Shown here: in pieces, positions 53,823-64,000 of the stretch
Layout: the number at the start of each line of letters is the position of its first letter
Position numbering within the stretch: position 1 is the stretch's first letter
From: Saksenaea vasiformis B4078
Taxonomy: Eukaryota; Mucoromycota; Mucoromycetes; Mucorales; Saksenaeaceae
Assembly: GCA_000697055.1 (NCBI GenBank)
Contig: JNDT01002323.1
Coordinates: forward strand, 50,001 to 114,000
Length of the DNA stretch: 64,000 nucleotides
Direction: 5' to 3'
Made by a program: the position numbers and the translations under genes
The notes under the pieces: model-generated
What the model was told of the DNA's origin: nothing
The model's database searches: none
The model's input: the letters and a program-made list of their open reading frames with translations, nothing else

Positions 53823-56800
53823 TTACAAGAATCCAGATTCTTGTAAAAGACGGGTTATCTTTTCATCGTCACGCTCTCTATCATTCAGTATAAGGATAAT
53901 CATAGACATATGCTTATATCTTACCTCGGTTCCAATTTCAAACTCTCTTTATACAATTGTTCTTCATCTCTCGTACTCTGGAGATGGGTTTGGATAAAAT
54001 GTTGGAGATCCTCAACAGGTTTCAACTTGTACAAAGTAGATTGGTGCTGTTGAATCTCTAGAATGACTTGGGCCGTTTTGGCGCGTTTTGCAAAGTTGAT
54101 CATGTCTTTGGATTTCTTGAGGTGGTTAGGGTTACCATCTTCAATAAAGGTAAGATCTTGCAGATAGATGCCAAGGAAAGGAATACAAGGCGGGTTGATA
54201 GAATGAATGAGAGCACGGTATTCGTTGAAGTTACGATTGGCCCCCATTAATTTACGAATTTGTGCCAACGTCTGATTGGTTCGTGCACCGACCATCTGGA
54301 TCGTTCCGTTAGTTTTCCTTCCGTCTTTCATTCTTTGACGAAGAGCTTACCTCCCACGTTCGTTTCAGTCGACCAACAGAGCTATTATCAAATGCTGACA
54401 GGATAGCCATACATGTATTAAAATTATTTAGACTTCGGCATTTCTGGATAGCACAATTAGCTTCGTCCATGTGTTTCTTTATCCTTTGGTTACCTCGGCG
54501 ACCTGCACCCAGTATTTGATCAGATTACTGCGTTTCTTGATCTCGCTTTGGCTTAAGATTACATCCGATACCCATGATGTCACCTGGTTGCAGTATTCGA
54601 TCGAAGCACGGATGTGGACAGCCACCTTTCCCTTTTCGTCATTCGCATCTCTAGACCAGGCTTTATCCAAACATTCAACAGGTTGGATCGCACTGTACAT
54701 CTTGAAATCCATGATGGTCAATTGCCGTGCCATCTCAAGCGTGTCAATGTCCAGCAGTCGCAGTTTGCTTCGGTTACGTGGGAGAATGGGTTCAGGCATA
54801 CCATCGGGGATTGTCTGAATCATCTTCTTAAGGCTTCCTTCAGAAGCGTCCTCCAGTCTTCTTCGAAGTTGTCGCTCCAATTGGTCGGCAGAAAAGCTCA
54901 ATGTGCTGCGGATACTCGTGTTAATAAAGTGCAGCAGTCGTTCCAAGAGAGCATGGTCTTCTTCTTCATTATAGTACATCTCCAGCCAATTCTTCAAGAC
55001 GTTCGACACTCGCAATCGCACAAGCTTCAATTTCCGTTGTTTCCATATCTCAATTTCATCCTCCATCAGACCTTCAGGAGGAGACATGTTATAACGCGCT
55101 TCCAAGAGATCCAAGAGCTCCATCGAAGTACAAAATGACCGGTAAGTAAGCAAAAACGTGTTGATATAATTTAAATCAAGATCGTCATGAAGCGTGAGTC
55201 GTTCAACCAAAGCAGGAAGTGTACCACCCTTGACAAAACCTTCCATATTGAATACAATTTCGCCCACATCGTGAGTCGACTTAATAAACCATGGTTTGTC
55301 GTTCGTGGCCGGTTTGGCGGCATCGACTGTAGGTGCGTCATCACCAAAGAATTTCTTTAGTTTGGCCGATGTCTTCGATGGTGTATCAGGTGTTGCTGGT
55401 GTCCGAAGGGCAGTCATGCCACTAGCAGCATCTCCAGACGATCGAGATGGGTCCGATCGTTTTCGTCTCATTTCTCCCGAATTACTGGCTAATGTAGTGC
55501 CAGATAATCCTGTGGTATCCACTGCCTCATCGCCGTTAAATATTTCCATATCTGATTCACCTTCCTCATCAATAACACTGTTTGCTGGTAACTTTTTATG
55601 CAGTGGACGTCCTTCACAGATTGTGTCGAATGACATGTCAGATAGTCCGCACACCTCTTCGGATTCTTCAACAAGCTCGCTGATACAGTCACATAGTTTC
55701 TGAATTGGATCGCTCAACTTGTTTGCTGCTTCCTCCAATTTGACAAGTACATCGTCTTTCGATACAGTATCGTCTGTCAGTTGCTGAAGATGATAGAAAA
55801 GAAGACCGAGGTCGCAAACAAGTTGTTTTTTGCTTTCTTGAAGTTCAGCCATCACAGGCGAATCGTTGACGTTGGTGTAATCAACATCGTCAATGATGCC
55901 AAGGAACTGACCTGTTTGGTTCGAGAGGTTTCGGAATTGGGTAAATAGCAGAGCTGCAAGGGACTTTCTCTGTTTGCGCTCGGATGCATCTGCTTTTATA
56001 CAAGAAAGGATAGCTTCAACGGATTCATGCATGCTGACGGCATATGTATCCAAATTATCTGCAAGATCATTTTGTAGTCCGTACTTTGCTCGGTGGCGAT
56101 CTGTCGCATCTTTTGCTTGCCGGGACTTTGTTTTCTCTATAGCTTCCTCTTGGTCGAGCAGTCGGATGTCTGTATGTTGCACCAACACGTTCATGTCTTG
56201 GCAGGTGCTGACATAATTGCGTACAGCAAGTAAGAGTTCATTACATTCTGAAAGGAGCTTACTGAGACTTTCAGGAGCACCCTCTGCACTCAGTTGCGAT
56301 GACAACACGAGTTTAGACATGGCGGCCATCAACGCGCGGTGATGTGCTCTCAACACCGCATTGGCTTTGATATGAGGTGATTCCTTGTCGATCGTTCCAG
56401 ACGTGACAAGCATCAAACGGATGGCATCGACGACGGCGGAGGCGTAGCGAACCAACATTGATCTCTGCACGTTTTTTGCAGCTGTACTGAGGTTATGGAT
56501 TGATAGGGCCACGTGGGCCAAAAGTTTGTTCCACGTCAGCGGCTCTTGGCTGTCGATTACAGATGTTCTTCGTACAGAGGGTTGTCGTGAAGGTGAGCGA
56601 GGAAGAGGCCGAGGCGGTGGGGGTTTGGCGGGTTCGAACTGTCCTGACAATTCTTCTATATTCAGTCGCCAACCATCATCCTGCAATGGCGGACCGATCT
56701 TATCAGACAATTTTTTTTAGTCAGTGCGTTAGAAAATAAAGAAGGACACATACCAGCTTTCCGGTCTCCGCACCAATATCGTTAATATCCCAGGCCGTCT

Positions 56801-57697
56801 CCTGCGTTGCTTGATTGCAATAATAGACCCGACCCTCGGGCGTCGTTCGCTTTACCCAAGGAGAAGGCAGCTGCGGGGATAGGTTAGTTTAAAAAATTCA
56901 CACTCCATTAATGAGCTCAACCCATCACGAATCACCTTTTCCGGAAATATGCCATCTTCCAGGTTGTCAGAGATGCTCCGCTCATCCAAGAAACGACTAT
57001 CGAGTAATTTCAGATCAAAATGGTCGTCACTATGTCCACTGTCGATCGATCCATTTGTTTGATGAAAGGAGTATTCGTCGTCTAGATCCGCATCTTCTGG
57101 GGGAGTTGATCTCATTTCACCCGTGGATCGGTTATAAAAATAACGACCAGAACCGTCTTCGGTCAGTTGTACAGTCCATGCTGAGGGCAAATTGATATCT
57201 GGTACTTCCAATCCAGAAGGCTGGTACGGTAAGCTCAGTCTATATTCATTGTTCCTCCGCAGCGGCACCCCGTGCCTGTTACGAGGAGTCACTGCAGACT
57301 CCTGAACTTCGGATGCATGATGATGATGGCCCTGGCATCATATAAAAAAAAAGATTTTAAAAGTCAGGTCAATCTGATTCTGGCATACGCCACCAAACAA
57401 CCTCTGATATTGTATCGCTTTCATTTCCGCGTATGGTCTGTGTGTCGTCATCGTCATACTCTTCAAGTACTTGGACATAATTACTTGGAAACCAACCTCG
57501 TGCACCATTACACCTGACAATGCGTCAATGGAAAAGTAGAACGAAAGCTATTTTTTTTACCAGCCATCCCACCAACCCGATGGTAACTTGTTAAGAACGT
57601 CAATGTAATCACCACGTTCGAAACTTAGTGAAGAGGGATCATTCGACTTGAAAGAATACAAAGCTTGTACTTTGCTAATTACGGACACGGTTGACAT
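53823..57697 (-). CDS. Ras guanine-nucleotide exchange factor with SH3 and WW domains (Cdc25/Ste6 type, 1,161 aa)
   Basis: Eight exons (minus strand): 57561-57697, 57402-57513, 56936-57331, 56754-56870, 54494-56698, 54351-54443, 53925-54295 and 53823-53877. Domains: SH3 at residues about 8-65 (ALYSFKSNDPSSLSFERGDY, then WWDGWCNGARGWFPSNY), a degenerate WW at 132-163 (second Trp replaced in GEMRSTPP), a canonical WW at 216-246 (LPSPWVKRTTPEGRVYY...), RasGEF_N at about 730-850 (FVKGGTLPALVERLTLHDDL) and the catalytic domain at about 900-1,135 (LEMARQLTIMDFKMYSAI, MGANRNFNEYRALIH, CIPFLGIYLQDLTFIEDGNP), ending DDEKITRLLQESGFL. It loads GTP onto Ras, upstream of cAMP or MAPK signalling. The exon 2 donor (GTTGTT) is weak; the last splice is supported by the conserved C-terminus. 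Confidence 0.92.
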
Positions 57698-58796
57698 GGT
57701 CAAGGAATTATCATACACAAGTCCACGTGTTTAAAGGCTGCCAGCGGTAGAAATAAAAAAAAAGAAACAAACAGAAAAAGAAAAGGAAACTGCAATAATA
57801 TAAGAAGAGAGAAGCTGTATGCCTTAAAGTGGATTGTTCTCTCGTATTAGGAACGTTTTTAAAAAAAAAAAAAAGAAGAAAAAGGAAAGTAAACAAAGAA
57901 AAGAATGTCTCCTATACAAAGATAGAGAGAAGAAAAAAAAGAGAGAGAGAGAAGGTCAGAGTGAACAGACCTGAAACGGACAATCTCTCTGTTGCCTTTG
58001 CACGCGGGCCCGGTTGTGTAACTTCATTATTACAACCGCTTTCCCAAGCTTTTCCCCCTTTTCTTTGACACTCCGTTCACCGCGTTGTCCACGCGAGTTT
58101 ATTGTGCCGTGTGGCTGCTTAAAATGGGATTTGCAGATCAGAAGCGCTCTTTTTCAATGTGACACACAGACCGGTACCTATTTTCGTCCTTCTGGTCTAC
58201 CCACACTTGCGCGCGAAGAAAAAGAATCTAACAATCTTATCGATCGCTGTCTATGCAGTGAAACAAGTTACATAGACAATGAAGTCATACTTGTCTGCGC
58301 CAATCATGAATCGAACCCCTCGTGCCTGAACTCACTTCGACACTATGGTATCGGGAAAAACACTTAATGTTTCACAAAGATAGTAGAGAATTTTTAACCA
58401 GACACACCCATCTTTGACAACATCCGCCCCATTTGTTAGAGTTTGTTGTTATTTTTTTATACGCCTATGGATTAGGATAGACCCACAGACCCTAATCCCC
58501 GTGTATTCCCGTTATTCACATTTATTTTTAACATTAGAGATTCCAGGGTCTACTCGCTTGAAAGTTTCATTTACTCTATGACACCGTTTTGCCGGTTCAC
58601 CATCACCCAAGCTTGTATCTTACTGTATAAAGTAGAAGGAATTGTCTTCGTCAGCAATGACAAATTGATTCCATGCTTATTTTTAAAATATATCAATTTC
58701 TAGTTTCAAATCGCGAAGTCCATTGATAAATGTGTATTAAACTGGTAAGTTGTAGTAAACAAAAAAAAAAAAAAGCGGGGAAGGTATGCACTTATT
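57698..58796. other. Intergenic between RasGEF start and the DHA1 gene 3' end
   Basis: RasGEF promoter side (A-rich tracts at 57,755-57,945 with AGAGAGAG runs) and 3' flank of the transporter. No gene seen. Confidence 0.55.
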
Positions 58797-60554
58797 CTAA
58801 TAACCAGAAAATGCTCGTACTCTATGGCCTTTGAGTTTCATGAAAAGAAGTAGAAATGCCCATGCAAAATTTAGTATACCAAAGAAAAATGTTACCCAAC
58901 CTGGGCCTACAGCGCGTGTCATCGGATTGGCTAACGAATTTTTTTACATATGAGTTTGAAGCGTAGTTTTTTATCAACATTACCGATCAGACTGAGCACG
59001 CAGCTCAGGACCATGCGGATAAAATTCGCCGCTGCTGTGACACTAGCACCCTTTCCGTGTACAGCATCGACCAGGTACGCCATCGCTGGGTTAAACACTT
59101 GAACCATTGCAAAACATTGAACACCAAACATAATAATTGAAACCCAAACGCTCCAACTTAATTCAACCGGCCACCCCCATAAAAAGAATGACAATGGGTT
59201 TAAAATAAATGCTGCTGGCCTACAGAACAAACAAGAATATCAGAGAAATCCCAGAAAAGGTAAACTTACCAAACGTTGGGTCCCAGCCGATCTTCGGGCA
59301 CAGCCAACCCGCCTCTTTTTGCCACGTTCCGGTTTAGAAAATAATCAGACAGTTTTCCACAGAATAGCGAGCCGACAACTTCTCCAACACCAGGAGAAAT
59401 AAAACTCAAACCAATTAAACTTGACGTAAATCCATAAGTGTTGGTGTATAGATCCGGCAGCATGTTCTCAATGGCAAACATGCCACCAAACGCTAAGCCC
59501 GTGGCCACCGCAAAGATAAACACAAACGGATGGCGTAATAATGCCTTATTTGTACAATCAGTCGCTGATAAAACAGCAAAAAAAAAAAAGCCTTACCAAT
59601 GATGCCAAAGGATTTATCCACTTTTTATCTGTAACAGTTATTGACTCCGTTTCCATTTTCGCCTCAACGCCGTCGCCACGTCCCCACACTTGGTCGTCAC
59701 GGTACGTTTCTTCCATGACAAATACAACCAGTAAAAGTAACAAACAGCCAATAACGAATAGCAGCCAAAAGACGGAAGGCCAGCCCCATCGTTCAACCAA
59801 AAATCCTTGCTTTGTTGGTTAGAACCATTCAAACCCCATGTTTTCCTTACCTCCGATGATAGGACCAAATAAAGGTCCTGCAAATTGACCCGTGAAATAG
59901 ATACCGAGCGCATTACCACGTTCATGTACTTCATATACATCAGCCACAGACCTATCAAGTAGGCGAGTTGTATATTTTTACTGCATTCTTTTTTTTTATA
60001 ACGCTCTGTATGCATCATTACCCTGCTCCAATGGCCCATGCAGATGATATGCCAATCGCCTGAAGAATTCGCATACCGAGCAATACGTAAATGTCATGTG
60101 CGAACACTGCAGCGAGTGACCCCACAGTAAAAATGATGATGGAGAAAAAATAGACAGATCTACGAATGTTCCAATGGTCGCTTATACTACTGTAGAATAT
60201 AGGCTGTCCTTAAGGTTAGGCGTTTCTGAAGGGATTTTTTTTTGGCATTACATACAGCAATTCCCATGAACAACATGTAAAGTGAATTGCTCAGCGTCAC
60301 CATGATGGAAGGACTGTCCAATTCTACCGTAATTTCTTCCAGGGCAGGCAACTGAGGAAGTTACATATAAGATATAGCGTCTTCAAACGGGACATCGGAC
60401 TCACATAGATAGTGGAGCAGAAGCCGGGAATAATAGCAATAAAGCACACAAGACCAAGAAGAGTCCTCTTACGCCACGCCGGTAAATGGCGAGGATCTTG
60501 AAGTACGCACGGTTTCAGATTGAACAGATCAGCTACGTACTTTGATGCACTCAT
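58797..60554 (-). CDS. Major facilitator superfamily transporter, DHA1 type (460 aa)
   Basis: Eight exons (minus strand): 60405-60554, 60256-60351, 60022-60203, 59851-59951, 59597-59805, 59270-59544, 58984-59219 and 58797-58930, all in phase. Landmarks: LLGLVCFIAIIPGFCSTIYL (TM1), SLYMLFMGIAPIFYSSISDH (TM2 and motif A), GMRILQAIGISSAWAIGAGS (TM4), HERGNALGIYFTGQFAGPLF then GPIIGG (motif C-like), GWPSVFWLLFVIGCLLLLL, ATGLAFGGMFAIENMLPDLY in the second half, and a final TM ending MKLKGHRVRAFSGY. About 12 TMs. Fungal DHA1 members are proton antiporters for drugs, polyamines or organic acids; the substrate cannot be told. The acceptor of exon 3 (GGACAG|CCT) was chosen because the nearer AAG breaks the frame. 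An ATG 21 nt upstream (60,575) is an alternative start. Confidence 0.88.
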
Positions 60555-62464
60555 GATGCAAGATGAATGCCGCACGTAACTGCACGATGAAGGGAGTGTA
60601 CGGAAGTGCTTTTTTTTTTCGAAGGGGAAGCGAGTCTCTTTTTTTGAGATGGGAAGCGAGTCACGTTTACTGTGAACTGCTTTGCGTGAAACACGTCTGC
60701 TTATCGTTTAAAGGACAACTGAAAGCAATTGAGACCGTCTCAATATTTGCTGAAAGATGTTTACATGAATCGAAATCTGGAATAAGTCGATATCTAAACT
60801 TGCAGAAAAAATTTTGCAAGTCATTTTGCCCTGGTCCGCGCAACGTGGATGCATGCAATTGCACGGAATATCACGAGATTCCACTGTACTAACGACGAGT
60901 ACGTGCACCCGCATTCTCCGTTAAGTCATTACATACTGGGTTATTTTTTGCGTTAGGTAGAGTGTGTCCAACCACCGGTTAATGACTTCAAGTATTAGCG
61001 CATAACCCATGTTCCACAAACCGAGAAACACCGTACACTTCCTTTGTGTAACGTCGTCTAAAGTTATAAACATTTCTATATCGGGTAAAAAGATCTGCCG
61101 CAAGCCTTGTAGGTTGTGTGCTAGATCAAGTCTTGCTATGATCCCTCGATAATAAACGTAGATCCAATACGAAATAGTAGTATTATTTATAGAAATATGT
61201 TTTCACGAAAAACAAAACGAAAAATCCGTATTTATTTACTATTCCTTAAAATGTCAAACGATACTAAGATGAAAAATACTTTTTACCCTTCTTTCAGAAT
61301 ATCTGATTTACATTTCATGTCCAATCGTGTTTGGTAATACCGTTGTGTAAATCACGTGTTCATCTGTCAGCACTTCTGTGATTAACTCTGTAACTGCTTC
61401 CGTACATCATATAGCAAACATTTGCGCAGAAATCAGTACGAGCTACTTCTTTATTGTCCACCCCTCTTTATGCTTGCTTTTGTTGGAACATGTAATAGAG
61501 GTCTCCAGTTTGATGCAACTTTCGCTCTGTAAGACACAGAGATGAACTACTAAAACGTGTTCCTATAGTATAATCCAAACTTGTGGGATCTCGATCACTG
61601 CACGAAAAGGCAATTAGACAACTTGGTGCAACTACTGAATGTGGGTCACAAGAACGAACCCACGTGCAATGGATTGATGGTGAGAGAACATGTCCAAGTC
61701 ACTTGGTCTGGGGCGCATCTGTAAAACCTTCCCACACTCAAGTGAATAGTACAAAAAGTTGATCTCCAGTTGATGCATGATCTCGATGAATTTGCATCCA
61801 GTTCGGTAGTCTCGGGCTTAGGTGATACCATTGACTACATGCTTTTTTCTTTTTTGGAATGAACGTGTTATTATTTTCTATGTTTACTCTGAATACGCCC
61901 CTTTCGCAAATTCCCAATAACAGGATCTACTCTCTCTAACCCAACTTTTACATCACCCCAAAAAGAAATAAAGATACGATCATGTCAGAACGAAGCGAAA
62001 TGGACCTTCCTGCTAAGTTGCAACATAGGACATCGGAGTTAAAGTCTAATTCTACTATTAGAGAGTGCCACTCACTTAGTCATGCTCTAAAGGTGTAGCA
62101 GCTCTGAGACGAAATGAGTCTAACCCGGTAGAACATGCAGAAAAAAAGCTAAAATATGTCCCGCCCCGCTAACAGGCTTCTTTGCTGGCTTAAAGCTCAG
62201 ATATATTCAGCACGTAGCCAATCAAAAAACACAAGCGCGTGGAAGTTGAAATGTGTCGAGATCATCGAAGCCAAGTCCTTGTCATTTGTGACATTTAGTG
62301 GAACGACGTAGGCGTCAGCCCGTGTAACGACCACTGTGGAAAAAAAAGTACGAATGTAGTTCACAGGACAAATGATATATTGGTTTGTCTAGCATCAAGA
62401 ATTTTAGAAGGATATTGTGTTTCTACACTGCAACATTGAACAAAGTAGGAAGAGGCTTCTTTTT
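60555..62464. other. 1.9-kb intergenic stretch
   Basis: Promoter side of the DHA1 gene and 3' flank of the coiled-coil gene. A GGGAAGCGAGTC motif occurs twice (about 60,626 and 60,651). No RNA gene or supportable protein gene seen. Confidence 0.5.
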
Positions 62465-64000
62465 TTAGCTTCGTTGGTGCTGTTTGGCTAGCACAGGTAC
62501 CGAGGAGCGATAACTTCCCTGACTCAGACGAGTTTTTCGTCCAATGCCTTCTTCTAGCTGTGAAGGCTCATTTTCCGGAAGGGACAAAGGTGGAGAAGGA
62601 TGGACGAGAAGCATTAGACCGTGCATCATTTTTACAGGACTATGGATCGCCCTTATGTATAAAGTATCAAATATCTCGGCACCGTCTGTACAGCGGCTTA
62701 GGGCAGCACGCCGCATTTGTACAAGGACATGTTGAGATAAAGTTAAAGATTTGTCCATGTTGCGGAGAAGCAGATTCGTAGTTTCGTACTCCGTCTTTAA
62801 ATGAATCATGTCTTCTATCAGCGCTTCAGCAACAAGCCGCGTCTCGGCAAGACCAAGCGATCGCAAGAAAGAGCACGACACGTCACGATGTGGCTTGTTC
62901 TCTTCATTGTCCTGTTCGCTTTTGCTGCTGTTGCTGCTGGATTGAAGTTGTTCTATCTGATGATTCAACAGGTCCATGTGCGCGGTAATAATATCTATTC
63001 GTTCATCCATGTACTGTGGCACAGACGGATCGCAAAATGAATTTTGAGATGCATCTTCTTGCAATACGAGTTGTCGCTCAGCAAGAAGTTCGTTTTGCTC
63101 CTGTAAAAGTCGATCACGCTTTCTCTGCCGTCAATTACCTAGAAATAGTAACAAGTCGACCATTTTCCCTCACCTTTTGTGAAAGATCGAGCAATGCTTT
63201 TCTACTAGGTAATCTCGCTTGAACACTGATTGCAATCGCTCTTTTTTTTTTTTCCCGGTGACAGTTTTGGTTAGTATCTGCATCTACTGCGTGATCTGTA
63301 CCTATGAATTAAGCGTTTCCTGTCCAGGACGCATTGTTTCAATGCAGCTGGTTGACAGCCCGGAGACGCGGCACTCATTTTAGTTCCTTGTTTGACGCAA
63401 ACACCAACACTAGCGCATGCAATGGCTTTTGCTAATAAGGCACGGTCCACTGTTTTCTGTGCCAACGCTTTTTTCAGCATCACTGCTACTTGTCGCATTT
63501 GTTCATTTAGCGTAGCCATATCTTCGGCCGATGCACGTTTTACGGCTGGGTTCTGATCGCCTTTCTCATGTCCTTGCTTTTTACGAACCTGCGCCTCTTC
63601 CCGCAATTTCTGAATTTCACGTTCATGGTCTCCACAGCGTTCGCGTGCACGGTCAGATTCTTGCTTCAGGCGTTTCATCATTTTTTTCTTCTCATGCTTT
63701 AATCCCTCTAGTTCTTGATTAAGCGTTTTGAGTGTTGTCTCGTGTTGAGAATGGCTGAGGTCTGTGTTGCTGAGCAACTGCGCATGCTTCCGACGTAAGG
63801 TCTTGATCTCACTAAATTGTTTCTTATGTTTCGCCTCGTACTGCTCATGCATTTTTTGTAATTCCTCTTTATGCTGGTTCGTGATACGATTGATACTCGC
63901 TGTTAGATGGGCTAACTGATCATCCATATCTTTGCATTTTGATTCGGCTTGCTCAAGTTGACGAACAAGCTGTTGTTTGTTTTCAAGACTTTGGTGATAC
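62465..64000 (-). CDS. Coiled-coil protein, probable kinesin-4 stalk and tail (5' end outside the window)
   Basis: Three exons (minus strand): 63,302 to beyond 64,000, 63,174-63,240 and 62,465-63,124. The second intron's donor GTACAG, branch-point ACTAAC (in the T-complement at about 63,270) and AAAAG acceptor are clear, and both joins keep the frame. The protein is a long heptad coiled coil (KHKKQFSEIKTLRRKHAQLL, ELEGLKHEKKKMMKRLKQES, HEREIQKLREEAQVRKKQ), then AVMLKKALAQKTVDRALLAK, RLPSRKALLDLSQKRKRDRL and ELLAERQ. The order basic coiled coil, ALAQK.., RKALLDL, AERQ is like the stalk of kinesin-4 (KIF4/KIF21) proteins, but the motor domain is not in view, so another coiled-coil family remains possible. 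Confidence 0.55.

Noticed and set aside
58290..58330. tRNA-like T-loop (ATCGAACCCC) on the minus strand
   Set aside because: The flanking bases do not form a 5-bp T stem and no anticodon arm follows.

Overview
The window looks like nuclear DNA of a Mucoromycota (Mucorales-like) fungus. The evidence is short GT-AG introns (about 43-80 nt, one of 206 nt), long purine/pyrimidine runs between genes, and fungal gene families: a TORC1 Tco89-like protein, CMR1, an Avt1-like vacuolar transporter, a Cdc25-type RasGEF with SH3 and WW domains, and a DHA1 transporter. Exon structures were rebuilt by hand from splice signals, reading frame and family conservation, so all coordinates are predictions.

Layout. 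1-8.6 kb is gene-dense: the start of an F-box gene (-), ribosomal protein S18 (-), a SCOC-like short coiled-coil protein (+), a FAR1/WRKY-GCM1-type zinc-finger protein (+) and an Avt1-like amino-acid transporter (-). 8.6-15.9 kb has no gene I can support. 15.9-19.8 kb holds a convergent pair, Tco89-like (+) and CMR1 (-).

20.9-46.4 kb is the most unusual part. It is a head-to-tail array of about 3.3-kb units, each carrying one gene for a tiny secreted peptide (61-70 aa precursor) with its own TATTTAAA-type promoter and poly(A) signal. Five copies are intact and a sixth, at 49.1 kb, is a frameshifted relic. The third unit is interrupted by about 10.9 kb of mobile DNA (28.5-39.5 kb): an Ndc10/GCR1-like recombinase fragment, a broken PD-(D/E)XK-like gene, a 9/18-bp minisatellite, a possible solo LTR, and a nearly complete but mutated DIRS-type retrotransposon whose inverted terminal repeats and internal complementary region can be read directly.

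46-53.8 kb is a graveyard: an inverted, broken copy of the 3' half of the RasGEF gene, the relic peptide gene, a TnpB/Fanzor-like fragment, a 5'-truncated LINE-like insertion with a perfect 16-bp target duplication, and one small spliced secreted-protein gene. 53.8-64 kb is again ordinary: the RasGEF gene (-), a DHA1 transporter gene (-), and the 3' end of a coiled-coil gene that I read as a kinesin-4 tail (-).

The conserved genes are housekeeping or signalling genes with no obvious shared pathway, although Tco89 (TORC1), Avt1 (vacuolar amino acids) and RasGEF (Ras/cAMP) all belong to nutrient signalling in yeast. The peptide array is the best candidate for something undescribed. Its coding changes are mostly synonymous, its promoters come in two types that alternate along the array, and its C-terminal tails differ through small indels.
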